Below, in pieces: positions 29,854 through 37,848 of a stretch of 64,000 bases of DNA (positions are counted from its first letter, which is position 1; every line of letters begins with the position of its first letter). The position numbers were made by a program, and so were the translations under genes. The notes under the pieces were generated by a model. That model saw only the letters and a list, made by a program, of their open reading frames with translations. It was not told the origin of the DNA and did no database searches. Source of the DNA: Cyanobacterium sp. HL-69 (GTDB lineage: Bacteria; Cyanobacteriota; Cyanobacteriia; Cyanobacteriales; Cyanobacteriaceae); contig CP024912.1 in NCBI GenBank assembly GCA_002813895.1, positions 2,356,001 to 2,420,000 of the forward strand. The letters run 5' to 3'.

Positions 29854-30024
29854 TTAATTTTGGTCTTTGTTTTCTGTATTGTTAGACTGCTCATTAGAAC
29901 CACTGGAACTGTTATAATCCCTTCTTTTAAACTTAGAATTAAAACGGGTCGTTTTTTTTCTAAACTGACGAGCGTAAGCCTTGTTACGTTCTGCTTTTTC
30001 CTTTTTAGGATTGCTTTTAGCCAT
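29854..30024 (-). CDS. Small basic protein of 56 residues downstream of the RRM gene
   Basis: This frame starts at ATG 30024 with the ribosome binding site AGAGGA five bases upstream, and stops at TAA (29854-29856). The N-terminal 35 residues are strongly basic (MAKSNPKKEKAERNKAYARQ, then FRKKTTRF), and the tail is rich in Ser, Asn and Glu. It lies about 100 bp after the RNA-binding protein gene on the same strand. In cyanobacteria rpsU often follows rbp genes, but this protein does not match S21 in any way I recognise. An overlapping 87-residue frame on the same strand lacks a binding site and has an odd composition. The function is unknown; RNA binding is a guess from charge and context. 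Confidence 0.65.
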   Translation of the reverse strand: MAKSNPKKEKAERNKAYARQFRKKTTRFNSKFKRRDYNSSSGSNEQSNNTENKDQN

Positions 30025-30122
30025 TCTTTCCTCTTGAATAATATTTTTTTCTTTGATTTCCCATATAATTTAGTTGAGAAATCAAACATCGGATTATAGG
30101 GTTTTAAACTATAAAATAAAGT

Positions 30123-30422
30123 TTAGAAGCGATCGCCATTTCTACGACCACCACCGCCTCTGAAAGAATCTTTGTTGTTTTCACGAGGTCTAGCTTTATT
30201 AACCTTTAGCTCTCGACTCATCCACTCAGCACCGTCTAGGGCTTCGATAGCCGCATCCTCTTGGGTTTCGTTTTCCATTTCTACGAATGCAAAACCACGC
30301 ATACGACCGGTTTCTCTATCAGTGGGAATATGAACCCTTGTTACTGTACCATATTCTGCAAAGACCTCATTGAGATCATCTTTGCTTACACTATAGGAAA
30401 GATTTCCTACATATATCGACAT
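30123..30422 (-). CDS. Glycine-tailed RNA-binding protein with one RRM domain
   Basis: The 99-residue protein has a single RRM over residues 1-80. RNP2 is IYVGNLSYS (residues 3-11) and RNP1 is RGFAFVEME (near 43). The short C-terminal tail contains RGGGGRRNGDRF. It resembles cyanobacterial Rbp proteins that are induced by cold and locate some photosystem mRNAs to the thylakoid. Conserved aromatics for RNA contact (Tyr in RNP2, Phe-x-Phe in RNP1) are present. Its long 5' leader (30423-30599) is typical of this family. Confidence 0.92.
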   Translation of the reverse strand: MSIYVGNLSYSVSKDDLNEVFAEYGTVTRVHIPTDRETGRMRGFAFVEMENETQEDAAIEALDGAEWMSRELKVNKARPRENNKDSFRGGGGRRNGDRF

Positions 30423-30599
30423 CGATTGACGAACTCCTTAAATTGTTTAAATTGTAGAGAGCAAAGATGTTATTAATGAAGCCTATCAATAAATACGAAA
30501 CTATGTAACTGTAAATACTGAGTAAAATCTTATCACTAAATCTTGATTCCCTATGGTTTAGTATAACACCAAAAACAAAATTAACCATCCCCAATTTTC

Positions 30600-30941
30600 T
30601 TAAGATGGCAAGAATCGATCTAGGGCAGCTTTGAGGGCTTCTATCTCCATATCAATGGTACCATCTTCCGCTGCACGGGTAATACATTCGCTCAAATGTT
30701 CATCTAAAATGATTCTGGCTACCCTATCAAGGGCGCCCCTAATGGCAGCAATTTGAATAAGGATTTCAGGGCAGTCTCGATGTTCATTAATCATAGTCTT
30801 TATCCCCCTGACGTGACCTTCGATGCGTGATAGACGATTAATGACTTTGCGTCGAGATTCTTCGCTGTGAATATGTCCATGACTAGAATTTTCGACCTGA
30901 TGATTATGATGATGTTCTATGCCATGATTTACTATGCCCAT
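30600..30941 (-). CDS. Metal-sensing repressor of the CsoR/RcnR family (InrS- or CsoR-like)
   Basis: The 113-residue helical repressor has a His-rich N-terminus (NHGIEHHHNHQ, then SSHGHIHSEE) before the core domain. The core has the Cys-(25)-His-(4)-Cys spacing of the CsoR Cu(I) site: Cys in HRDCPEIL, then His and Cys in DEHLSEC. InrS, the nickel sensor of Synechocystis, keeps the same residues and adds an N-terminal His, so the His-rich tail here favours an InrS-like nickel sensor over a copper sensor. No efflux pump gene is adjacent; its target is not in the window. Confidence 0.88.
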   Translation of the reverse strand: MGIVNHGIEHHHNHQVENSSHGHIHSEESRRKVINRLSRIEGHVRGIKTMINEHRDCPEILIQIAAIRGALDRVARIILDEHLSECITRAAEDGTIDMEIEALKAALDRFLPS

Positions 30942-31137
30942 TCTCTTATTTTTTGTCCTAGTTATTCTAAATATTTCCTGATTGCAATTATAGTTAATTT
31001 CATCATGGACTTACTGAAATGGTTTAGCGGTATAGGGATTGAAACATTGCATTTTCTTTTGAGAGCATTAACTATATGTTATAATTCATAGTATAATCGT
31101 AACAATTTTTAATAGTATTTTAAGGAGAAATAATTTA

Positions 31138-31536
31138 ATGGCTGGTTTATTTGGTTGGTTGAAAAGAGGAAACAACAATAACAACACTTCTCAGGGAGCT
31201 TATTTTTTAGATCCCGATGATGCGAAAACCTATGGTGATATTGAATATATGCGTAAGACTAAAACTGTACGCAGAACATTTCCTAAAACTTTAGGTAGTG
31301 AAAAAGGTGCGGAATTAATTCAAGAAGTTTCTTCTGAAAAAATGGTTAAGAAAACCGCTTTTCAAAACTCTAATAATTTTAATAATACTCAAGGTAGTTT
31401 CAATTCTGTAGAGCAAACTTCCACCGAAAGCTCTAATACTGAGTCATCTTTTGCACCCAGTGAGCCTCAAAAACGTCGCCCTACGGATACTAACATGGAT
31501 ATGTTCCGTAATATGGCTAAAGGCATCAGAAAATAA
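31138..31536 (+). CDS. Conserved cyanobacterial protein of unknown function, Asn-rich
   Basis: The 132-residue protein starts MAGLFGWLKRGNNNNN. It contains a conserved-looking block, AYFLDPDDAKTYGDIEYMRKT, and then RRTFPKTLG (near residues 22-55). A low-complexity Ser/Asn/Thr linker (80-112) leads to a basic end, MFRNMAKGIRK. The ATG follows AAGGAG. There is no signal peptide or membrane span. I recognise the N-terminal pattern as a small cyanobacterial family but cannot name a function. Confidence 0.7.
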   Translation: MAGLFGWLKRGNNNNNTSQGAYFLDPDDAKTYGDIEYMRKTKTVRRTFPKTLGSEKGAELIQEVSSEKMVKKTAFQNSNNFNNTQGSFNSVEQTSTESSNTESSFAPSEPQKRRPTDTNMDMFRNMAKGIRK

Positions 31537-31604
31537 ATAGTTAACAGGTGTTGGATAATGGGTAATTCTTAATTACCCACGGCAATGCTTTAAATTTTAT
31601 TTTC

Positions 31605-31627
31605 GTGGGCGTTACTGCCCACTTTTT
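31605..31627. terminator. Probable bidirectional terminator GTGGGC-GTTACT-GCCCAC
   Basis: The stem GTGGGC (31605-31610) and GCCCAC (31617-31622) is followed on the plus strand by six T. It sits between two convergent genes and resembles the dispersed GGTGGGCA palindromes. Confidence 0.6.
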
Positions 31628-32454
31628 TATGTTCTAGTGAGTCTAATCTGGGCTAGGGTAAATATTACAGGAATAATACGAGTGTAGTTAGTGGCGATCG
31701 CCCTCCAGCCCAAATCGGCAAAAAAGTAACCCCACAAAGCAGGCCCTAAAAAGGCAAATGTGCCCCTCACTATGGTATAACGGGCTGTATTAACTATCAT
31801 TCCCCGTTTTGCTACTTGTAAAGCTAACTGAGATTGAAAACCAGAAGCAAGGGCAACACCCCCTTTTATTAAACCAGTTTTTGCTACCTGATAAGTGGTA
31901 AAATGGAGCGCAAATTGTTGAGCAATTTTTTTGAGTAACCAAGACTTTAAAATTGAGCTTACCGCCACAACCCCACTACCCTTGAGGATAATTTTTAGAG
32001 GATCATGTTGTAACCTTAAAGGTAAAGGCTCAGGAGTGGTAGAATTTGCCAAAGATTTAATCACCTGATTACGGATAGAATTCTGCTCATCAGTAGGTAA
32101 CTTTGCCCACGCCTTTTGTAGTAAATGCAAAAAAATCTCCGCTTCAATGTCAACGGTTGCCATAGATAAATCGTAGGGAATTTTGAGGTAACGGCAAACT
32201 TGAACTAATATTTCTCGGTAAGATACTTGATGGGTGCGACGTTTTAAAACTGTCATGCCATCTGCCGCTAAAAAACGAAATCTTTGCTCAATGGTATCTA
32301 ACCAGCTTGGTAAATCCTGACTTTGTACATCGATGGGGGCAGGGGTTTGTAAATAGTCGATGGGATTGAGACGACGACAAAATAAAATATTAGTTAGTTG
32401 TTGTAATTCTTCTTCGGTAGCAACTTCTAAAGCGCTTCTAAATTCATCCACCAT
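31627..32454 (-). CDS. YaaW / DUF3944-like protein
   Basis: The 275-residue protein has an N-terminal acidic helix with a conserved block EFRSALEVATEEELQQLTNI (residues 4-23) and RRRTHQVSYREILVQVCRYL-type sequence near 90. The middle (150-225) is hydrophobic, and the end is membrane-like (FAFLGPALWGYFFADLGWRA). Proteins of this kind are annotated as YaaW family with no assigned role. The C-terminal third probably inserts in a membrane. Confidence 0.72.
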   Translation of the reverse strand: MVDEFRSALEVATEEELQQLTNILFCRRLNPIDYLQTPAPIDVQSQDLPSWLDTIEQRFRFLAADGMTVLKRRTHQVSYREILVQVCRYLKIPYDLSMATVDIEAEIFLHLLQKAWAKLPTDEQNSIRNQVIKSLANSTTPEPLPLRLQHDPLKIILKGSGVVAVSSILKSWLLKKIAQQFALHFTTYQVAKTGLIKGGVALASGFQSQLALQVAKRGMIVNTARYTIVRGTFAFLGPALWGYFFADLGWRAIATNYTRIIPVIFTLAQIRLTRT

Positions 32455-32509
32455 AGTAATTAATAATTGATAGTTGATAAGTAAGTAGGCATAATTAAAT
32501 CGATTTAGG

Positions 32510-32529
32510 CAAGGGGTTTAAACCCCTTG
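32510..32529. repeat. Dispersed palindrome CAAGGGGTTTAAACCCCTTG
   Basis: This perfect 20-bp palindrome is followed by TTTATAAG in the gap before moeA. It matches the near-copy at 26719-26738 and may belong to an intergenic repeat family. Confidence 0.7.
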
Positions 32530-32695
32530 TTTATAAGAGTCTTAATAAAATAAGAGCTATAATTAATTTCGCCAACCTACTTAATGGATAATAGTGATTT
32601 TTACGTGTTTTTTGATGTTGGTAAGATATTCAAACCTTTTATAATTATAGTTTCTGATTCATTCAGCACACCTTAATACTGACTTTGAATTTTTT

Positions 32696-33913
32696 ATGTT
32701 ACCCATCCAAGAAGCCTTTGATATTATTATCGACTATGTTAAACCATTAGAAGAAATTGAAACAGTTAATTTAAGTCAAACCTATAATCGCATATTAGGC
32801 AAAGCAATAAATTCCCCTCATGATTTTCCCTATTGGGATAACTCTGCCATGGATGGTTATGGGGTGCGCTGGGAAGATTTAGAAAAAATTAGGGATGGTA
32901 AGGATGTTTATTTAGAAATAATTGAAGAAATTCCTGCGGGTTATATTCCCCAGAAAAAGGTTAAATCTAATCAGTGCGCTCGTATTTTCACAGGGGCGAT
33001 GATGCCAGAAGGGGCCGATACGGTGGTAATGCAGGAGAAAAGCCAAAGAGATGGTAAGTTTGTAAAAATTCTTGAGCCTTGCGCCAAGGGTAATTTTGTC
33101 AGGAAAAAAGGCTCTTTTTATGGGGCAAATGACTGTTTGTTACCTGCGGGAGTGAAGATAAATCCCCCTGAAATGGCTATTTTAGCCACGGCCCAATGTA
33201 CGGAAGTAAGTGTGGTGCGATCGCCATTAGTTGCTATACTATCCACAGGGGATGAATTGATTTATCCCCATGAAACCTTGAGTAAAGGTAAAATCATCGA
33301 TTCTAACCAATACCTACTCCATAGTTTTGTTAGCCAGAATGGGGCTATTTCCGTTCCTATGGGCATTGTACCCGATGAAAAAGAAAAATTAGAAGGGGCG
33401 ATCGCCTCTGCCCTCGAAAAAGCCGATTTTGTTTTATCCACAGGGGGAGTTTCTGTGGGGGAATACGACTATGTCAAGGAAATATTAGTTAAATTAGGGG
33501 GCAAAATATTGATGGAAAAAGTAGCCATCAAACCAGGTAAACCTCTTACCGTAGCTATTTTTCCCGACAATAAACTATACTTTGGTATCCCAGGTAATCC
33601 TGTTTCTACCATGGTGATATGTTGGCGTTTTTTGCGAAGTGCCATCTCCAAATTATCAGGGGAAACAAACTATTATTTACCCAAAATTGTCGAGGGTATC
33701 TGTCAAGAAAATTTGAAGGCAGAGGAAACAAGAGAGTGTTATCTATGGGGTAGGGCGAATATCGTTGATGGTAAATATAATTTTACCCTTTCTCGGGGGC
33801 TTCACAATTCAGGAAATTTAGTAAACTTACAACAAACTAACGGTTTAGCTATCCTTCCTGTGGGAGTTTCCCATGTTAATCAAGGAGAGAAAATTAAGAT
33901 AATGTTAGTGTAA
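32696..33913 (+). CDS. moeA: Molybdopterin molybdotransferase MoeA
   Basis: MoeA inserts molybdate into adenylylated molybdopterin to make molybdenum cofactor. The 405-residue protein starts with LPIQEAFDIIIDYVKPLEE and has the signature NSPHDFPYWDNSAMDGYG (residues 39-56). The catalytic domain has VVMQEKS and ILSTGDELI (near 183). The region VLSTGGVSVGEYDYVKEIL (near 246) binds the pterin, and FGIPGNPVSTMVICWRF (near 300) is conserved. The length is normal. It converges on the diheme cytochrome gene; no other cofactor genes are adjacent. Confidence 0.95.
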   Translation: MLPIQEAFDIIIDYVKPLEEIETVNLSQTYNRILGKAINSPHDFPYWDNSAMDGYGVRWEDLEKIRDGKDVYLEIIEEIPAGYIPQKKVKSNQCARIFTGAMMPEGADTVVMQEKSQRDGKFVKILEPCAKGNFVRKKGSFYGANDCLLPAGVKINPPEMAILATAQCTEVSVVRSPLVAILSTGDELIYPHETLSKGKIIDSNQYLLHSFVSQNGAISVPMGIVPDEKEKLEGAIASALEKADFVLSTGGVSVGEYDYVKEILVKLGGKILMEKVAIKPGKPLTVAIFPDNKLYFGIPGNPVSTMVICWRFLRSAISKLSGETNYYLPKIVEGICQENLKAEETRECYLWGRANIVDGKYNFTLSRGLHNSGNLVNLQQTNGLAILPVGVSHVNQGEKIKIMLV

Positions 33914-33958
33914 GAGGCAAAAGATAATAATTATTTATTGTCAATTATCCATTACCCT

Positions 33959-34468
33959 CTACTGCCATTCCTCACTCAAAGTGCGAAAATCGAAATCCGA
34001 TGCCCTAGAATGACATTCCAGACAACTGGTATGACTAACGGGAGAAGGTAAATCTACCCCTGGATGAAGGGCAAAAAAGTAACGGGATTGGGCGATGAAT
34101 TTTGGTTCAGTTTCGTTAACGGAAATGGGGCGAGAATAGGTGCTTAAATATTGCCACATTAATACTTGATTAAAACGGATAACTCCTTGTAGTCTTGTGC
34201 CGTAGTGGTTAAGGGGATTTTCGAGGATGGTTTTCCATGTGTCTGTAGGTAATACCGCTGGGGGAATGGCGAGATGGCAACTTGAGCAATTTTCGAGGTA
34301 GATTTCTTTTCCTACTTTATAGTTATCTGCCACTTTATCCACGGATTTGGGTGCCATGGGGTTTGCCATTGCTTTGGTGGTAATACTGCCCATGATTGTA
34401 CTCCAGCTAATGGCTACAATGGAGATTAAGATTAGTAAATATCTTTTTTTATCTTTTTTTTGTTTCAT
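33959..34468 (-). CDS. Diheme c-type cytochrome (DHC-like)
   Basis: The 169-residue protein begins with a basic, then hydrophobic segment (KKDKKRYLLILISIVAISWS), so it is exported or anchored to the membrane. Two haem-binding motifs are visible: CSSCH (near residue 60) and CLECH (near 148). Between them a PAVLPTDTWKTILENPLNHYG stretch matches the family usually annotated as diheme cytochrome c. It is likely periplasmic or lumenal and acts in electron transfer. Its partner is not known. Confidence 0.85.
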   Translation of the reverse strand: MKQKKDKKRYLLILISIVAISWSTIMGSITTKAMANPMAPKSVDKVADNYKVGKEIYLENCSSCHLAIPPAVLPTDTWKTILENPLNHYGTRLQGVIRFNQVLMWQYLSTYSRPISVNETEPKFIAQSRYFFALHPGVDLPSPVSHTSCLECHSRASDFDFRTLSEEWQ

Positions 34469-34599
34469 GGGGCGATCGCACTTTACTTTAGTAAAATAAT
34501 AAACGTTTACTTATCATATCATCAGTTTTATCAGTGTGTAATGAATGGTTTGTCTTTTTTTATGGTTAAATATTTATTAATTATGTCATTCAGATTACC

Positions 34600-35679
34600 C
34601 TAATTATTAAAATAATTAACTATTTCTTGGGCAATCATTTCAGTGCCATTTTTTCTTAATTTTTCTTTAGTCAAAGGAAGATTTAATTCTTGTTTTAAAA
34701 AATTCCAATCAGACTCAAAAAATTGTTCATTAGTTAATATTTGGTGATAACTATATTTTTTTAAACCTTCCATTAATAAAGGAGTCTCTGCAAATCCTTG
34801 TCGATCTAAAACTATCAAAGGAAGATTCAATCTCATTGCCTCTGCAAAGGTACTATAACCCGGTTTAGTCATAATTTTTCCACATAAAGGCATAAAATCT
34901 ACAGGGCGAAGGTAACTATTTGTAACCTTTAACAAATTGGGTAAATCAGGGGCATTTTTATTAAAAGAAATAAATTGCCAATCAGGAAAAAGAGCTAAAT
35001 TATGATAAGGAATAGACTGTAAACCAAGCCCCCCAAAACTTAATAAAATTGTTTTTTCTTTAGGGTTTTTCAGGTTAAATTTATTTCTTAATTCTTCTTC
35101 TGGATAACGAGGATTTCCTCCTGTTAAACCCATATCTTCCTTATGGTTAAAACTGCTCATTTCTTCGTGCATAGGTAGGCGAAAAAGGCGATCGCACTTA
35201 CCATAACAAGACTTCAACCATGATACCATAGACTTAAAATCATCTCCCCAAGGACGATAAATAAAATCCCAACCAAAATTACTCATCATCCAACAAGGAA
35301 TCTCTGCTTTTTGAGCAACTTCCGTCACCATAGCAGGAATATCAGCAAAGATTAAAGAAACCCCATTAACCCTGATAAACTCCACCTCCCCCGCCACAAT
35401 TTGCCCCTGACGTTGACGAAAATCATTCATCTTCTCAAGGGTAGCCCCCAAATCCATCTGGATACTATCCCGTTGAATTACCCCAATATCAAATGCCCTA
35501 GGACGATATATAAAATCACCATCAATATAAGATTCCAACAACCAACGGGGCGCCGTCGTCACCATTACCAATAAAATCTCAGGATTTATTTTTTGTACCG
35601 CACTAGCTACCGAAGCCATACGCACACAATGACCAAAACCATGATTAGTAATGGCACAATATAATACAGGCCGTGACAT
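34600..35679 (-). CDS. Glycosyltransferase, GT-B fold (MurG/GT28-like)
   Basis: The 359-residue protein has the N-terminal motif ITNHGFGHCVRMASVASA (residues 10-27), typical of UDP-sugar transferases that read GxGH. The C-terminal domain has ILLSFGGLGLQSIPYHNLAL (near 210-230) and MTKPGYSTFAEAMRLNLPLIV (near 273). It lacks the membrane-binding features of MurG itself. It is intact and lies beside disrupted glycan genes, so a role in surface polysaccharide is plausible. Donor and acceptor are unknown. Confidence 0.8.
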   Translation of the reverse strand: MSRPVLYCAITNHGFGHCVRMASVASAVQKINPEILLVMVTTAPRWLLESYIDGDFIYRPRAFDIGVIQRDSIQMDLGATLEKMNDFRQRQGQIVAGEVEFIRVNGVSLIFADIPAMVTEVAQKAEIPCWMMSNFGWDFIYRPWGDDFKSMVSWLKSCYGKCDRLFRLPMHEEMSSFNHKEDMGLTGGNPRYPEEELRNKFNLKNPKEKTILLSFGGLGLQSIPYHNLALFPDWQFISFNKNAPDLPNLLKVTNSYLRPVDFMPLCGKIMTKPGYSTFAEAMRLNLPLIVLDRQGFAETPLLMEGLKKYSYHQILTNEQFFESDWNFLKQELNLPLTKEKLRKNGTEMIAQEIVNYFNN

Positions 35680-35725
35680 AAATAAAAATTAAATAATCAA
35701 CACCAAATTGTAACTCACAAAACAA

Positions 35726-35990
35726 CTATTTCTTGGTTTTTACTCCCAATTTTCTAAACACCTTATCAATAAAAGTCGGGGGAGGATTATAGGGTTTAGG
35801 TTTCCCTACGAATTTTGGCATCTTTTCAGGTTCATGTAAATAACGATAGTGTAAGAAAATATCACGGTAAGGAAAATCAAGATTTTCCCCTGCACATGCC
35901 CTAGTAAAAAGACTGGAAGAAACTCCGATATAATGCAAATAAGTTAATCTAACTCCTTTGTCGTATAGCAGGTTATCTTTATAGAACCCA
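35726..35990 (-). pseudogene. 3' fragment of a glycan-type gene, truncated by an IS5-family remnant
   Basis: The open frame runs into the IS remnant without an ATG. In-frame upstream codons (PNGFYKDNLLYDKG, VRLTYLHYIGVSSSLF) reach about 35990, and the only in-frame start inside is TTG 35938. The C-terminus contains GENLDFPYRDIFLHYRYLHE. This resembles the end of cyanobacterial Npun_R2821/R2822-type glycosyltransferase-like proteins, a weak assignment. It is a different gene from the fragment on the other side of the IS remnant, so sequence between them has been lost. Confidence 0.7.
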
Positions 35991-35999
35991 TTTGGTATC

Positions 36000-36216
36000 T
36001 CAGGAAGCAGTGAGTCTTTTTAAAAGTAATCGAATAAAACATAAGTTAACTTTTTGGGTGGAGTTGAATAAGGTTCTTTCAAAGTTTTTGACCAAATTTT
36101 TACATCTTTCCATCCAAGCATTAGATCTTTCAATGATCCATCTTGCTTTGACTACCACAAATCCTTTTTTTCCTTCTGATTTTTTTTGTTCAGAAGAGAT
36201 TTTGCCTGATTTTTCC
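36000..36216 (-). pseudogene. IS5-family transposase remnant, C-terminal part
   Basis: The frame ends ...RLTAS and a TGA at 36000-36002. It encodes GKISSEQKKSEGKK and KARWIIERSNAWMERCKN, the catalytic Glu region of IS5-family DDE transposases (ERSNAWMER). Removing the inserted IS4 element and one 9-bp duplication (36208-36216) joins this directly and in frame to the part at 37372 onwards (...KKIRMEK then SGKISSEQ). The left part of the transposase is also truncated, so the copy is dead. Confidence 0.85.
36208..36216. repeat. 9-bp target-site duplication, left copy
   Basis: GATTTTTCC here is repeated at 37372-37380, immediately outside the terminal repeats of the IS4-family element. Confidence 0.9.
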
Positions 36217-37371
36217 CTCAGTACAGGACAAAAAAATAAAAAGAGGGGTTGCAATATTAGAAGGTAGGAGGTTTGATAGAAATTAACAAAAAATCAAACA
36301 AATCCTCCTATGAATCAGGTTAACTTACTTCGTGATAGTTTGAAAAAACATTTACCATGGCACGGTGCAAGACTAAATTTTCTAGCATTATTTTTGATGG
36401 CATTGATTCGTGTGCGAACCGTTGATTTAACAAGTCTTTCCTTAGCTTTTCGTACCTGTGCTAAACCAGAATCGAGCTATAAGAGACTTCAACGATTTTT
36501 TGCTAATTTTAACCTTGATTTGAGTCTGATTGCTAAAACCATAGTTTCCTTGATGAATATACCTCAACCATGGGTTTTAAGTATTGACCGAACACAATGG
36601 TGTTTTGGCTCTACTTGTTTTAATATTTTTGTTTTGGGTATTGTTCATAAGGGTGTTGCTTTTCCCATCACTTGGACAATGTTAGAAAAGAAAGGTAATT
36701 CTAACAGTTGTGAAAGAATGGATTTATTGGATCAATTCTGGGAGATTTTTCCCACAGCTCAAGTATCCTATATTTGTGGTGATAGAGAGTTTATCGGTAA
36801 GGAATGGTTGACTTATCTAATGATTGAACCTCAAATTCCTTTTCGTTTGAGGATTAAAGCAGATCATAAGATTGGTGATGGGCAAAAAAGTCTGGCCTCA
36901 TCAATTCTTTTTGCTCATCTTCGAATGGGGGAATCTCAAACTCTTTCAGGTAAACGTTGGGTTTGGGGAAGACAAGTTTATGTGTCTGCTTTACGTTTAG
37001 AAGATGGGGAGTTACTAATTGTAATTAGCAATGACTCTGGGAAGAGTGCAATTGCTGATTACGCTCATCGATGGGGCATTGAAACACTATTCGGGATGTT
37101 TAAAACCAGAGGATTTCATTTAGAATCTACTCATTTTAATCAGCCAGAAAGACTAAGTAAATTGTTCGCATTAATGAGTTTAGCTCTGTGTTGGGCAATT
37201 TTAATAGGAGAATGGTTACATGAACAGATACCATTAAAAATCAAAAAACATGGTCGGCGAGTAAAAAGTATTTTTCGTTATGGACTCGACCATCTAAGAA
37301 TGATCTTTCTTGACATCGATCTAAAACAGAATGAATTTATAAGATGTTTAAATTTTTTGTCCTGTACTTAG
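36217..37371 (+). mobile_element. IS4-family insertion sequence (IS10/IS50-like), complete
   Basis: This 1155-bp element is bounded by imperfect terminal repeats: left CTCAGTACAGGACAAAAAA (36217-36235), right (reverse complement) CTAAGTACAGGACAAAAAA (37353-37371), with one mismatch. A 9-bp duplication GATTTTTCC flanks it, the size seen for IS10/IS50-type IS4 elements, whose ends also begin with CT. It is inserted in an IS5-family transposase gene. One transposase gene fills most of the element. Confidence 0.92.
36310..37371 (+). CDS. IS4-family transposase
   Basis: The 353-residue DDE transposase has the first Asp in VLSIDRTQWCFG (near residue 97) and the second in YICGDREFIGKEWL (near 157). 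The YREK signature of the IS4 family is Y-AH-R-WGI-E-TLFGMF-K (near 253-267). The frame is intact and the element has clean ends, so it may still be active. Its TAG stop is formed by the last three bases of the element (37369-37371), inside the right terminal repeat. Confidence 0.93.
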   Translation: MNQVNLLRDSLKKHLPWHGARLNFLALFLMALIRVRTVDLTSLSLAFRTCAKPESSYKRLQRFFANFNLDLSLIAKTIVSLMNIPQPWVLSIDRTQWCFGSTCFNIFVLGIVHKGVAFPITWTMLEKKGNSNSCERMDLLDQFWEIFPTAQVSYICGDREFIGKEWLTYLMIEPQIPFRLRIKADHKIGDGQKSLASSILFAHLRMGESQTLSGKRWVWGRQVYVSALRLEDGELLIVISNDSGKSAIADYAHRWGIETLFGMFKTRGFHLESTHFNQPERLSKLFALMSLALCWAILIGEWLHEQIPLKIKKHGRRVKSIFRYGLDHLRMIFLDIDLKQNEFIRCLNFLSCT

Positions 37372-37380
37372 GATTTTTCC
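37372..37380. repeat. 9-bp target-site duplication, right copy
   Basis: GATTTTTCC matches 36208-36216 and directly follows the right end of the IS4-family element. Confidence 0.9.
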
Positions 37381-37848
37381 ATACGAATTTTCTTTCCAAT
37401 TTGTGGATAAACTTTTTCTAATTCCCTCATGATAAAATCAGGATGATAACCCGAATCCACGAGAATCGTAATTTTATGAACATTCATGGGTTTGGCACGA
37501 AAATAATCTATGTTCTCACTCAACATCATGATTAATCCTCGATCATCGGAAACACTTGCCTTTGTGCAACAAGTGAAAAAAGGAAATCCCAGACTATCCA
37601 CTGCTAAATGTCTTTTAATACCATTGGTGAGTTTATACCTACAAAATCCTTTACTCTCTACTCCTGCACTACAAGTATTTTGTACTGCTTGAGAATCAAT
37701 GATTATTAATCGAGTCCAAGTGGATTTTTTTTTACTTTTTCCCTTAGTTGCTTATGAAGCTCACACATCACCATTTCAAAGATACCCTCTTTTTTCCAGT
37801 TTTTATAATGCCAGTAAACTGTAGAATAAGGCGGTAAATCCTTTGCGT
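37372..37848 (-). pseudogene. IS5-family transposase remnant, N-terminal part with A9 frameshift site
   Basis: The remnant begins abruptly at DLPPYSTVYWHYKNWK (codon ending at 37840), so the first 50-70 residues and the left end of the element are missing. After REKVKK the first frame ends (TAA at 37706-37708). The transposase continues in the -1 frame through a run of nine A (37723-37731): STWTRLIIIDSQAVQNT, then NGIKRHLAVDSLGFPFF. IS5-family groups such as IS427 use such A-rich slippage sites, so the shift may be programmed. The reading then runs to KKIRMEK at the IS4 insertion point. The 5' end is fused to an unrelated gene. Confidence 0.85.

Noticed and set aside
29826-30089. An 87-residue minus-strand gene
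   Set aside because: It overlaps the small basic gene in another frame, lacks a ribosome binding site and has an unlikely composition.
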